From positions 9,544,938-9,608,937 of the forward strand of contig NZ_CP037423.1 of NCBI RefSeq assembly GCF_007754155.1: a stretch of 64,000 bases of DNA, read 5' to 3'. The notes beneath the pieces are model-generated. The model made no database searches, was not told the origin of the DNA, and was given only the letters and a program-made list of their open reading frames with translations. The position numbers and the translations under genes were made by a program. This stretch comes from Stieleria neptunia (GTDB taxonomy: Bacteria > Planctomycetota > Planctomycetia > Pirellulales > Pirellulaceae). Shown here one piece after another: positions 54,325-63,040 of the stretch (position 1 is the stretch's first letter; each line of letters begins with the position of its first letter).

Positions 54325-54713
54325 TTCGGGTGCCTCGATCCGGTCCTTTGAACAATCAGCAACGTGCGCGCATCCAATCCAACCATCCGTCAACAGCGCA
54401 AGTGGCAGCGCCGTGACACGTCCATCGGCAGACGAGTGATAAGATGATGAAGAGATGACCCACGCCCGCCTACGAGCGTTAGCGTGGCGAATCCGAGTGG
54501 CGTTGTCAAATCGGACGGCCAGTCTGGAATGTTTCGGCCCTCCAATCGTTCAGCCTTTCCCTCCCGCACCCGATCCAACAGCTAGAAAATAATAAACTGC
54601 AAAAATGACCTGACCTGCTGACAGATTTGCTCACCTGGCGTGTGTAGGACGTCTGATGACGCTCCGCTTTGCCCGACGCATCGTGCCGAACTCCCGATTC
54701 ATTGTCCCGCCGA
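54325..54713. other. Divergent intergenic region, no gene seen
   Basis: This 389-bp gap separates the VWA gene (minus) from the ECF sigma gene (plus). Only short frames without coding signature are present. The stretch at 54575-54640 is AT-rich (AGAAAATAATAAACTGCAAA) and may hold the sigma-gene promoter, though no consensus is clear. Confidence 0.5.
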
Positions 54714-55319
54714 ATGTCTGTTCCCGAAACACGACCGAGCCTGCTGATGCGAATCCGCGATCCCCGTGATCGCCAGGCGTGGCACGAGTTTTCGGACCTG
54801 TATCGTCCCGTCGTCTGCCGAATGGCACGCCATCGGGGCATGCAACCGGCCGACGCGGACGATTTGGCTCAGCAAGTTTTGCTGGCAATTTCGCGAGCGA
54901 TCGAAGGATTTGACCCCGACAACGGGCAAGCAAAATTTCGAACCTGGCTGAAAACGATCGCTCGACGCGCGATCATCAATGCCCTCACCCGCGGCGCGCC
55001 CGATCGGGCGATCGGAGGCAGCGACGTCATCGATTTCCTGCATCAACAGCCCGCCGCCGATGATCAAACGTCAACCTTGATGATGCAGTACCGGCGAGAA
55101 ATCTTTCTCGTCGCCGCCTCACAAATCCGTGAGGAGTTCCATGGCGAGACCTGGCAAGCGTTTTGGTGCAGCGTGGTGCTCGGACAAGATGTTCAACGGG
55201 TTGCCGAGACGTTGAATCGCTCCCGCGGAAGTGTCTACACCGCCCGCAGCCGTGTCATGAAACGCCTGAAGGACAAAGTCCAGGAACTCGATCTGCGGCA
55301 GGAGCACGACGAATCATGA
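54714..55319 (+). CDS. ECF-type RNA polymerase sigma factor (third)
   Basis: The start at 54714 (MSVPETRPSLLMRIRD) fits the family N-terminus; the longer frame adds 15 residues of no similarity. The 201-residue protein closely parallels the sigma at 3297-3914: RQAWHEFSDLYRPVVCRMARHRGMQPADADDLAQQVLLAI, then FRTWLKTIARRAIINALTRG, and region 4 with QDVQRVAETLNRSRGSVYTARSRVMKRLKDKV. The two are probably paralogues. The stop TGA overlaps the kinase ATG in ATGA, so translation is coupled. It heads a sigma-kinase-TPR operon. Confidence 0.93.
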   Translation: MSVPETRPSLLMRIRDPRDRQAWHEFSDLYRPVVCRMARHRGMQPADADDLAQQVLLAISRAIEGFDPDNGQAKFRTWLKTIARRAIINALTRGAPDRAIGGSDVIDFLHQQPAADDQTSTLMMQYRREIFLVAASQIREEFHGETWQAFWCSVVLGQDVQRVAETLNRSRGSVYTARSRVMKRLKDKVQELDLRQEHDES

Positions 55320-56824
55320 AAGCACCAAGCACTCCGTGCCGCTTCGATCAACTTGACGCGTTCTTGGCCGGTGAACTCTCCGCCGCGCAAGTGGAACAAC
55401 TCGAACAGCATCTCGATGCGTGCCCACACTGTGACGAGGAACTGACGCGGCGGACCGCTGACGAATCGTTCTGGGACGATGCCCAAACCTTTCTGAGCGC
55501 GGCCGACGATCTGCCATCGGATCACGACACCGATGATCGCCCGCTGCCCACGACATCGGATCCGCACACGTTGAACAGGCCGGGCCAATCCCTCCACCTC
55601 GGACAACTGAGCTTTTTGGATCCCACCGACGACCCACGCATGTTGGGGCGTTTCGGCGGCTACGAGATCTCGGGCATCATCGGCCAAGGCGGCATGGGCG
55701 TGGTGATGAAGGGCTGGGATGTCTCGTTGGATCGTTTCGTCGCGATCAAGGTTCTGAGCCCCGCCTACGCCGGCCACTCCGCGGCGCGGCAACGCTTTGC
55801 CCGGGAAGCACAAGCCGCCGCGGCGATTCTTCACGACAATGTGATCGCCATCTACGGCGTCGACCATTGGAAGGACATGCCCTACCTGGTCATGCCCTAC
55901 ATCAAGGGCGAATCGTTGCAGCAACGCATCGACCGTGCCGCGCCGCTTGCGCTGGAAAACGTTCTCGAGATTTCGCTACAGATCGCGCGAGGGCTGGCTG
56001 CGGCACACGACCAGGGCCTGGTTCACCGCGACATCAAACCGGCCAACATCTTGATGCCCGCCAGCGTTTCGCGAGTGATCATCACCGACTTTGGTTTGGC
56101 ACGCACCGCCGACGATGCCAGCCTGACCCGCAGCGGCGTGCTGGCCGGGACGCCCCAATACATGTCGCCCGAACAGGCCCAGGGTGAAGCCATCGACGGT
56201 CGCACCGACCTATTCAGTCTCGGCAGCGTCATCTACGCCATGGCCTGCGGCCGCCCGCCGTTCCGCGCCGAAACACCCTACGGCGTGCTCCGCAAAATCA
56301 CCGACCAGCCGCATCGCCCGCTTTCCCAGCTTCGCGACGATCTTCCCACCTGGTTGGAATCCATCGTCGATCGACTGCTGCAAAAAGATCCCGCCAAGCG
56401 ATTTGATGACGCCCATCAGTTGGCCGCACATCTCGAAGAATGCCTCGCGCACGTCCGTCAACCGACGACGACGCTGTTGCCAAAGCTGCAGCCTTCGTCC
56501 AAACGCCGGCCAAGCGTGTTGCCGCTCGCCGTGGTGATGGTCGCCCTTGCCCTGGTTGCCCTGGTCGTGGTGGCTCTGGTCATGGTCGGGGACGGTTGGG
56601 CGATGAAGCGATTCGAGACCAACGATTCCGGAACACCGCCACCCCAAGTCACCGATCCCGATCCACCACCGTCGGATTTGCTGCCGCCACAGGTCGGCTG
56701 GGAGTTCGATGCAACAGCGTTGGATCAATTGGAAACCGAACTCCATCTTCTTCTGCAAGAAACGGCCGACGATCCGTTCGCCGATCCCTCACCAACCTTG
56801 GAGCCGTCCAATGAGACGCTTTAA
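55316..56824 (+). CDS. Membrane Ser/Thr protein kinase with N-terminal anti-sigma-type zinc finger
   Basis: The start at 55316 is set by the ATGA overlap with the sigma stop. The 502-residue protein has a zinc motif H32-x3-C36-x2-C39 in QHLDACPHCD, typical of ZAS anti-sigma domains; a kinase domain (about 115-375; GQGGMGVVMKG, VAIKVL, HRDIKPAN near 237, ITDFGLAR near 256, GTPQYMSPEQ); a membrane helix (about 400-425; VVMVALALVALVVVALVMV); and only about 70 residues outside, Pro-rich. It is a shorter relative of the kinase at 1-3322. Inference: the zinc finger binds the neighbouring sigma factor and the kinase domain controls that binding. The signal is likely carried by another protein, perhaps the TPR protein downstream. 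Confidence 0.93.
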   Translation: MKAPSTPCRFDQLDAFLAGELSAAQVEQLEQHLDACPHCDEELTRRTADESFWDDAQTFLSAADDLPSDHDTDDRPLPTTSDPHTLNRPGQSLHLGQLSFLDPTDDPRMLGRFGGYEISGIIGQGGMGVVMKGWDVSLDRFVAIKVLSPAYAGHSAARQRFAREAQAAAAILHDNVIAIYGVDHWKDMPYLVMPYIKGESLQQRIDRAAPLALENVLEISLQIARGLAAAHDQGLVHRDIKPANILMPASVSRVIITDFGLARTADDASLTRSGVLAGTPQYMSPEQAQGEAIDGRTDLFSLGSVIYAMACGRPPFRAETPYGVLRKITDQPHRPLSQLRDDLPTWLESIVDRLLQKDPAKRFDDAHQLAAHLEECLAHVRQPTTTLLPKLQPSSKRRPSVLPLAVVMVALALVALVVVALVMVGDGWAMKRFETNDSGTPPPQVTDPDPPPSDLLPPQVGWEFDATALDQLETELHLLLQETADDPFADPSPTLEPSNETL

Positions 56825-58325
56825 TTTGCCAACCGTCGCGTCTGCCCTGCTGGGTATCCTGCTGATGCAAGTCAGCGTTTCGAAACAAGCCCGCGCCGAA
56901 CTGTTGCCCGCGGACAAACTCGCCTCCTGCCAGTTGCACGTCATCGGGATCTATTCGCCTGAGAGCAGTGCCGATGACCGCGTGTTCGTCGACGTGCAAC
57001 CCACCGGCAAACCCGTCGTGTTGGTGCTCTCGGGCTACTACGGCGCCCAGTGGAATTTGAACATTGCCCCCGAAGCCGACGTCCGCCAAATCATCATTGC
57101 GGGTTACTTTGAACACTCCGTCCGCGGCGTACCGGATCGCGTTCCGACAGAAATGATCACGTACTATCCAAACGCGGACAAAACTCGCAAAGATTTCTTC
57201 TGGGCCTATTCATGGCATACCAAGAATGGTCGCGACCTCAAATCACGTCTCAAAGAGCTCACCGGACTGGAGGTCACGACCTTTCAGGGCGAGTATGCCG
57301 CAAAGCGGTTTGTCGTGGACGGAATAAACGGTGACGTCGCACAGTTTCTAACCGCTGAACCGCCGCCATCCGCGCCGGCGCGGAATACCAATTCTCTTGA
57401 AAAGAAACTGCGAGAAACCGGATCGGCCGCAAAGCTCAAATTGCAAGAACTGGCCAGTCAATTCGGTCAGGGTCACCCCACGGTCAAGCAACTCGAAGAG
57501 AACATTGAACTGATCAACAACCAACTCAAACGATTGGGCGCCGCCCCGCTCGGACCTGCCGCCAAACAACCGTCGACTGCCAAACCGTCGACTGCCAAAA
57601 CCCCGCCGGAAACCGACCCGAACAAAGTGATCGAAGCGTTGGTGCGACAGTCATTCCAGTTGCAGATGGAACTGCAATTGGCACGCGTGGAAAAAGCCGA
57701 AGCCGACCTGCAACGCGTCAAACTGCAATTGCAGCAACGGCTTGATTCGGCCGAAGAAATCATCGCCGCCCGCGTGCAGGAATTGATCCACAGCGATGTG
57801 GCCAAACCCGAGACGAAGGAACAGGTACCGGCATCCGTGCTCGTCGACGAAGGTTGGAAGGCCTGGCGAACCCACGATACTCGCAAGGCTCTGACCAGCT
57901 TTCTCTCGGCGGTCGATCTCGAACCGGAGAACCAATCGGCACGAAACGGCTTGGGCTGGACCTACGTGCATCTGGGGGAATACGAAAAAGCGATCACGGA
58001 ATTCAAAAAGATCGATCCAGACACGCCGGTTCACGGCGCGGCGCTCAACGGGATCGGCCAAAGTCTACTCGCGCTGGGCAAATTAGATGAAGCCATCCAG
58101 GTGTTGCTCGACACGACCGAGCAGACGATCGCCAAGGTTGGCGAAGTTCGCGCCGCCAAGATGGGATTGGCCGCCTGGCACGGTCTGGTCCGCACGTACC
58201 TGCAACAGCAAAACTACGAGCAAGCCAAGCAGTGGAGCCGGAGATACCTCAAGCACAATCCCAATGACAAAGGCATGAAGGACATGCTGGAACAAGCCGA
58301 ATCGGCCAGCGACGTCGAGGATTAG
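56811..58325 (+). CDS. Exported TPR/coiled-coil protein of sigma-kinase operon
   Basis: The start at 56811 (MRRFNLPTV) is chosen because a signal peptide follows (SALLGILLMQVSVSKQARA); it overlaps the kinase 3' end by 14 nt. The 504-residue protein has a unique N-terminal domain (about 30-170; CQLHVIGIYSPESSADDRVFVDVQPTGKPVVLVLSGYYGAQW), a coiled-coil region (about 190-330) with LQLARVEKAEADLQRVKLQLQQRL, and TPR repeats at about 345-490 (AWRTHDTRKALTSFLSAVDLEPEN..., VHLGEYEKAITEFKKI). It is outside the cytoplasm, where the kinase has almost no sensor, so it is a candidate signal-transmitting partner (inference). Confidence 0.85.
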   Translation: MRRFNLPTVASALLGILLMQVSVSKQARAELLPADKLASCQLHVIGIYSPESSADDRVFVDVQPTGKPVVLVLSGYYGAQWNLNIAPEADVRQIIIAGYFEHSVRGVPDRVPTEMITYYPNADKTRKDFFWAYSWHTKNGRDLKSRLKELTGLEVTTFQGEYAAKRFVVDGINGDVAQFLTAEPPPSAPARNTNSLEKKLRETGSAAKLKLQELASQFGQGHPTVKQLEENIELINNQLKRLGAAPLGPAAKQPSTAKPSTAKTPPETDPNKVIEALVRQSFQLQMELQLARVEKAEADLQRVKLQLQQRLDSAEEIIAARVQELIHSDVAKPETKEQVPASVLVDEGWKAWRTHDTRKALTSFLSAVDLEPENQSARNGLGWTYVHLGEYEKAITEFKKIDPDTPVHGAALNGIGQSLLALGKLDEAIQVLLDTTEQTIAKVGEVRAAKMGLAAWHGLVRTYLQQQNYEQAKQWSRRYLKHNPNDKGMKDMLEQAESASDVED

Positions 58326-58404
58326 TTGGGCAGCGTCACTTTCATTCAATAACAACTTCATGGAGACTCGTTCCCAGGCTCTGCCTTACGCCGTGAACGA
58401 TTTA

Positions 58405-58601
58405 TTAGCGGCAGGGCGCAAGCGGGCTGTCGGTTTTGTGAGCCGCGACGCGTAAGCGGCCGGGCATCCAGGCGCCCGCCCGAGGCCTTACGGCCAGCGG
58501 CTCACCATTGCCTCGACCAATCCCACTCAATCGACAGCCCGCGAACTCTCCGGCTTGCGCGTTTTTGCCAACAGACCGGAGGGCTCGCGCCCTGCCGCTA
58601 A
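58405..58601. repeat. Nested-palindrome repeat, family 3 (full copy B, 197 bp)
   Basis: The ends are perfect 15-bp inverted repeats: TTAGCGGCAGGGCGC (58405-58419) and its complement (58587-58601). Inside are two further nested inversions: GCGGGCTGTCG with CGACAGCCCGC (58422-58432 and 58532-58542), and the core GTGAGCCG...CGGCTCAC (58438-58505). No frame is encoded. The rest of the 58326-58651 gap has a partial family 2 hairpin near 58366-58380 and nothing else recognised. Confidence 0.9.
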
Positions 58602-58651
58602 CCCAAACACCCCGCTTGGCGTCAACCTAGATGGCATGGGGTAAAGCCAGC

Positions 58652-60463
58652 CTACCGACCGCCACTCACCCCCGTCCTGTCGCGATCGACCACGACGCGG
58701 CGCCAAAGCTCGAACGTCATCAGCATCCACAACCGCATGCCGTAGCGTCCGGCGCCTTCTTCGATGTCGTAACGCAACAGTTGTCGGATTCGATCGGGAT
58801 CAAACAACTCGGCCTCGCGGACGTGTCGCGACGCCAGCGTTTTTTTGGCCAACCGCCGCATTTCACCGCGGAACCAAAAATGGACCGGGACCCGCATCCC
58901 GCTCTTGGGCCGCTCGATCACTTCACGTGGCAAGTCGTCTTCGTAGGCACGCTTGAGCACCCATTTTTCGTCACCGCTGCGGAGCTTCATGCGCGGAGGC
59001 ATCTGAAAACTCAACCGAATCAATTCCTCGTCGAACAACGGCGCCAGCGGGGTCAGTCCCGACGCGGCCAACATCCGTTCGACTTTGGGAAGAATCAAAT
59101 GGGCCCCCTTGAGACGAATATTGATGGCCATCAGTTTGTTCAAGAACGAACGGACCGAGGTCTGTTGAAAGAACGGCGCCAAAATCGATTCCAAATCACG
59201 TTCGGGATCAATCTGGTCTCGAATCCGCGGGTGCAGCACGCGGGACCATTCTTCGTAAGCCCGTCGATAGGACGCCAGGTACGCCTTTTCACGGAACCCG
59301 GGTTCGCGTGGGACGCCGTACCAGTGCTGCATCATCATCGGCAAATTTTTGGGACCGCCGAACAGCGGGTCGCCCCCTTCGCCGTTGAACACATACCGCA
59401 CATCTTGGCTGACGCGTCGGGCGAGTTCAAAATTCGGCTGCGTGATCGGATCACCGATCGGGTCGTCCAGATGCCAGATCATCTGACGCAGCCGCGGCGC
59501 AAACTGCCTGGGATTGACCATGACTTCATGGTGCTCGGTGCCCAGACGGTCTGCGACGCTGCGTGCGAACTGTAACTCGTTGGGATAGTGTTTGCCGAAG
59601 TGAATCGCATAGGTCAGCACCCGATGGTTGTGCTGACGGGCGACCTCGGCGGCGACGATGCTGGAATCCAAACCGCCGGACAAGAAGATCCCGACGGGCT
59701 CGCCCACAGGCAACCGTCGCGCGACGGCATCGGCGATCACCCGCCGTGACTCAGCCACCCAGTGCGAATGGTCATCCCCGTCACCCCGGCCGTCCCATTC
59801 ACCGTCCTCAAACGGAAACAGATTCGTCAGGTTGCTGGAACCATCAGCGGAGAGCGTCACTGCGTGACCGGCCGGCAATTCGAAGACATCCTGCAACATC
59901 GTCCCGCTACCGGGTACAAAACTGAACGCCAAGTATTGTGCGATCGCCGCCGGACGAATCGCTGCCTGAAACGCCGGTGCGGATGTGATCGCCTTGGGCT
60001 CCGATGCGACCAACCAGCGCGACGTTGCGGCCGACGGGTCGGTGTACCGCCCGTAAAAAACCGTCCGCACCCCGGCGCCGATTCTCGCCACGTGCAGCGC
60101 GCCGGCGGTCTCGTCAGCAATCGCCACGATCGCCGCTCCCTGCAGACGCGCCAGCGCGGCAACCCCGCGTGCCCGATACTCCGCGATCAAGCCGGACAGC
60201 GCGACCGATCCCCCGGGCGACTCCGTTCCGTCTCGGGTCAGGAACCCACAAACCAGCAACGTCACGTCGCCATCGATCAACCCGCGGCGGTCCAGTCGCA
60301 GACCGACGGCGTGGTCGTCACTCAGTTGCAATCTTGCCAACGACGCATGGTTTGATTGCAGGAACACCTCGCCGGGTGCTTTCCCACGGTGCATCAGCGT
60401 CGCGATCATCGATCGCAACAGCGTCTCCGACGGCGGCCCCGTGAATCCGACCAATGCATCCAT
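58652..60463 (-). CDS. Asparagine-synthetase-like ATP-dependent ligase without glutaminase cysteine
   Basis: The start at 60463 (MDALVGFTG) lies 4 bp after the upstream gene and matches the AsnB N-terminus, giving 603 residues. AsnB proteins begin MCGI, with Cys2 releasing ammonia from glutamine. Here residue 2 is Asp and no nearby Cys replaces it. The rest of the N-terminal domain is still recognisable (TLMHRG). The synthetase domain is intact: PP-loop IFLSGGLDSSIVA (about 258-270), VFNGEGGDPLFGG and KWVLKRAYEDDLPREVIERPKSGMRVP. It probably activates a carboxylate with ATP and uses free ammonia or an amine substrate, as in beta-lactam synthetase or lasso-peptide cyclases. It is the last gene of a four-gene operon. 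Confidence 0.85.
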   Translation of the reverse strand: MDALVGFTGPPSETLLRSMIATLMHRGKAPGEVFLQSNHASLARLQLSDDHAVGLRLDRRGLIDGDVTLLVCGFLTRDGTESPGGSVALSGLIAEYRARGVAALARLQGAAIVAIADETAGALHVARIGAGVRTVFYGRYTDPSAATSRWLVASEPKAITSAPAFQAAIRPAAIAQYLAFSFVPGSGTMLQDVFELPAGHAVTLSADGSSNLTNLFPFEDGEWDGRGDGDDHSHWVAESRRVIADAVARRLPVGEPVGIFLSGGLDSSIVAAEVARQHNHRVLTYAIHFGKHYPNELQFARSVADRLGTEHHEVMVNPRQFAPRLRQMIWHLDDPIGDPITQPNFELARRVSQDVRYVFNGEGGDPLFGGPKNLPMMMQHWYGVPREPGFREKAYLASYRRAYEEWSRVLHPRIRDQIDPERDLESILAPFFQQTSVRSFLNKLMAINIRLKGAHLILPKVERMLAASGLTPLAPLFDEELIRLSFQMPPRMKLRSGDEKWVLKRAYEDDLPREVIERPKSGMRVPVHFWFRGEMRRLAKKTLASRHVREAELFDPDRIRQLLRYDIEEGAGRYGMRLWMLMTFELWRRVVVDRDRTGVSGGR

Positions 60464-60467
60464 GGAT

Positions 60468-60929
60468 TCACTCGGCCCGTTGCCGATCGAGCATGGCTCG
60501 CACCGCATGGGCTTCGGCGATGTAGATGCTGCGCGACTGGTTCACGATGTCTTGAAATTGTTGCTCCGCCTGCTGCGTGTTCCCATCGAGCAACTCAATA
60601 AACGCCAGTTTGTAGCGTGCCTTGTCGGCCTCGTCCGACTTGGGAAACCGATCGATGGTTTGTTGAAACAGTTGCCGCGCTTGCGGAAGATCCCCCGCCC
60701 CCAGCTTGGCTTTGGCGCGCAGGAACCGCGTCCGACTGGAGAGCGCATGACCGGGATGCTGTGTTTCAAATTCCGCCAACACGGATTCGGCCGCGTCGAA
60801 TTGCCCCTTGATCAACAACTCTCTTCCGCGGTGAAAGGCTTCGCCAGAGGGTTGGTTGTCGCATCCGGTCGTGCAGACCGCCATCAGCATCAGCAACGCG
60901 GCGAGGACAGCTGTATTCGTTTTCATCAC
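60468..60929 (-). CDS. TPR-containing lipoprotein
   Basis: A 153-residue protein with a lipoprotein signal (LAALLMLMAVCTTGCDNQPSG, lipid-attached Cys at 23) and three TPR-like helix pairs: FHRGRELLIKGQFDAAESVLAEFETQHPGH, RAKAKLGAGDLPQARQLFQQTIDRFPKSDEA and KLAFIELLDGNTQQAEQQFQDIVNQ. It resembles the small TPR lipoproteins of the YbgF/BamD type but is shorter. It lies 3 bp after the zinc-ribbon protein and 4 bp before the AsnB-like gene, so it is part of one operon. Role unknown, perhaps an adaptor in the envelope. Confidence 0.82.
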   Translation of the reverse strand: MMKTNTAVLAALLMLMAVCTTGCDNQPSGEAFHRGRELLIKGQFDAAESVLAEFETQHPGHALSSRTRFLRAKAKLGAGDLPQARQLFQQTIDRFPKSDEADKARYKLAFIELLDGNTQQAEQQFQDIVNQSRSIYIAEAHAVRAMLDRQRAE

Positions 60930-60932
60930 GGA

Positions 60933-61904
60933 CTACCCAAAACTGGAATTGGAGGATGCGACCGCCTGTTCCCGAGCGTGTTCTTCCAGCAACGCACTCA
61001 TCGTCATTTCGCTCGCAAAACAGGCGGCCAATCCGGTGGACAGGAACGGCAGCGCCAACACGTCGGCAGGCAGAGTACGCTTGCGATTCGTGGGATCAAT
61101 CTGCTTGGCCCGTTTGAGACGGTTGAAATCGTCGGGGGAAAATCCCAAGTCGATGATCTTGCGCCCCTGCAGCGGCAAACCAAGCTTTGGAAGCTGCGAT
61201 TGCATGGTCTGTCCCAGGGCGTCCGCATCGTGAAGCAGATGCACCGGCAAATCAGGCTGCTCTTCCAACACGCGTTTGGCATGTCCGAGCAGGTAATTGG
61301 GATAGCCGTTGATGGACAACACCAGCATCGACTGTTCGGCGTGGAGATTGTTGAGAACAAACAGATCCACGAGTTCGTCGCGCTGCACGATCAACAATCG
61401 CTGAATCCCATAGTCGTACAAATCCGACTCGGGCGACTGCGGCGGCGGCGACCGCAGCGACGGTGACACGATCAACTTGTCGAGTGGTTTGCCGTCGTTC
61501 ATCCATCGCTCGATCAATCGCATGAAGCGGTCTCGCGGTAAAATCGACGGACGGCTCAGCAGCGTCGCCAAAAAGATGATCGCCGAGATGAACCATGTCA
61601 ACGCACCGGCGGGGATGTTATTGGAAGCAATCGCGACCGCTCCGAAAATAAAGAACAACGTTCCCACCAGGATGCCCGGTACCTTTGACACCTTTTGCCG
61701 CCGACAATAGGTCCCATAGAGCTGGTTGCGGGTGAAGAACGCCGTGTCATTCTGGCTGGCCGCGCGAACCGCGGCGAGAAAACGTCCGTCCGTCAATCCC
61801 TGGGATTGCACATCCTGGGGATTGAAGCTGAATCGATAACCGCAGGAAGCGCACTTCATCCCCGATTTGACCGGTTGGTTGTGCGGGCACTTTGGACATT
61901 TCAT
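60933..61904 (-). CDS. Zinc-ribbon membrane protein of unknown function
   Basis: A 323-residue protein. Seen: an N-terminal zinc ribbon with two Cys pairs, MKCPKCPHNQPVKSGMKCASCG (3-6 and 18-21); two membrane helices (about 82-98 and 105-121; GILVGTLFFIFGAVAIA, LTWFISAIIFLATLL); and a C-terminal domain with RLLIVQRDELVDLFVLN, SMLVLSINGYPNYLLGH and HLLHDADALGQTMQ. The last segment, with alternating acidic residues, faintly recalls a Toprim-like fold, but I cannot assign it. Its ATG overlaps the cupin stop (ATGA), so the two are translated together. Confidence 0.75.
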   Translation of the reverse strand: MKCPKCPHNQPVKSGMKCASCGYRFSFNPQDVQSQGLTDGRFLAAVRAASQNDTAFFTRNQLYGTYCRRQKVSKVPGILVGTLFFIFGAVAIASNNIPAGALTWFISAIIFLATLLSRPSILPRDRFMRLIERWMNDGKPLDKLIVSPSLRSPPPQSPESDLYDYGIQRLLIVQRDELVDLFVLNNLHAEQSMLVLSINGYPNYLLGHAKRVLEEQPDLPVHLLHDADALGQTMQSQLPKLGLPLQGRKIIDLGFSPDDFNRLKRAKQIDPTNRKRTLPADVLALPFLSTGLAACFASEMTMSALLEEHAREQAVASSNSSFG

Positions 61905-62635
61905 GATCGTGATTCCGCCGGTGTGCAGGATGCGTCTTGATTCCGCTGCCGCTGGGCCGCCGAAACACCATCGATCACGGTGCGGTTGATCATCGGATGA
62001 TCACCATGGGTCGGACCGCAATCGCTGTCCGGATGCCAAGCGATGACGAGCAACGAATCATGCGTGGTGTTGAAGCTGTGAATGCCCTCGGGGCGAATCG
62101 AAAAAATGTCGCCGGGTTGGAGTGCCAAGTCTTGATTCGGCGACCGACAGACACCTTGGCCGCCCACGATGATTCCGAAACGAACCGTCGGGTGGGTGTG
62201 GGCGGTCTGACGCGTGTGTGGTGGAATGTGCAACAGATTCAAACAGGGGTCGCCCTTGACGGCCGGACTGATCAACAAGGTATCGCTGCAGCCGTCGATG
62301 TATCGCAAGCGGCCCGTCGCTTCGATCGGGCCGCCCAGTTGAAACAGCCCGCGATAACCGATTCGCGAGGCGACGAACCCGCTGCCAGATCCCTCCAACC
62401 GGCATTCCCCCGCCGCACTGAAATACATTCCGGGGGTCAATTGAAAGTCGTGTCCCCCCAATTTCAACACCGCACGACCGCGTTGCACAAACCCGTAATG
62501 CGTCGCGTCTGATTGCAGCGTCAACCCTTCATCCTTCCAGCCGTACAGCACCGCCGGGAACGACGAATCCGACAAATCACAAAGTGGCCGCGTCTGTGCG
62601 GCAAACAGCGAAACGGCATCCGGCTCGTGATCCAT
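61901..62635 (-). CDS. Cupin-domain protein
   Basis: The start at 62635 (MDHEPDAVSL) gives 244 residues; the longer frame is unsupported. Seen: two cupin-like halves. The first contains THYGFVQRGRAVLKLGGHDFQLTPGMYFSAAGE. The second contains the metal-binding cluster IPPHTRQTAHTHPTVRFGIIVGGQG, with the Gly-rich turn, and later PGDIFSIRPEGIHSFNT, matching cupin motifs 1 and 2. Cupins are dioxygenases, isomerases or sensors; the ligand is not evident. It is first in the four-gene operon with the zinc-ribbon protein, TPR lipoprotein and AsnB-like ligase. The C-terminus is a hydrophilic tail overlapping the next start. Confidence 0.82.
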   Translation of the reverse strand: MDHEPDAVSLFAAQTRPLCDLSDSSFPAVLYGWKDEGLTLQSDATHYGFVQRGRAVLKLGGHDFQLTPGMYFSAAGECRLEGSGSGFVASRIGYRGLFQLGGPIEATGRLRYIDGCSDTLLISPAVKGDPCLNLLHIPPHTRQTAHTHPTVRFGIIVGGQGVCRSPNQDLALQPGDIFSIRPEGIHSFNTTHDSLLVIAWHPDSDCGPTHGDHPMINRTVIDGVSAAQRQRNQDASCTPAESRS

Positions 62636-62709
62636 CGGTCTCAGCTTGCATGGGTGCAGAAAAGGGATCGCAAACAGCCAGCAAGGATAACGAAACTCGT
62701 CGCTGTTTG

Positions 62710-62907
62710 TTAGCGGCAGGGCGCGAGCCCTCCGGTCTTTCAAGTTTCCTCAACCGGAAACCGGACGGCGCGGGCCGGCGATTCGGTGAGCCGCGGGCGC
62801 GTAAGCGGCCGGGCACTGCGACGCTGCCCGAGGCCTGACGGCCAGCGGCTCACCATTGACTCGACAAATCCCAATAAGACGACAGCCCGCTCGCGCCGTT
62901 CCGCTAA
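62710..62907. repeat. Nested-palindrome repeat, family 3 (full copy C, 198 bp)
   Basis: The ends are imperfect inverted repeats of 19 bp with two mismatches (TTAGCGGCAGGGCGCGAGC at the left). The core is the same as in copies A and B and in the same orientation. The long left arm equals the reverse complement of the right arm of copy B for 28 bp, so arms and core have switched relative orientation. It lies in the 62636-63040 gap, upstream of both the cupin operon and the thioredoxin-like gene. Beyond it, 62908-63040 holds no repeat I recognise. Confidence 0.9.
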
Positions 62908-63040
62908 CTCCCTCATGACGTCCCGTCCCGCCGGTCCGATCGTTCGGGATTCCCCTCAACCCGGCGTCAATCGGTTGCCATCAGCCAACCGACGACCAAC
63001 AGCTTCTATTGACGCGGGGCAACACCGAGGGGACAGCGGG

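Noticed and set aside
58652..62635. Lasso-peptide or other RiPP cluster
   Set aside because: The AsnB-like protein fits, but no precursor peptide, leader-peptidase (transglutaminase-like) or recognition-element gene is found in or next to the operon.
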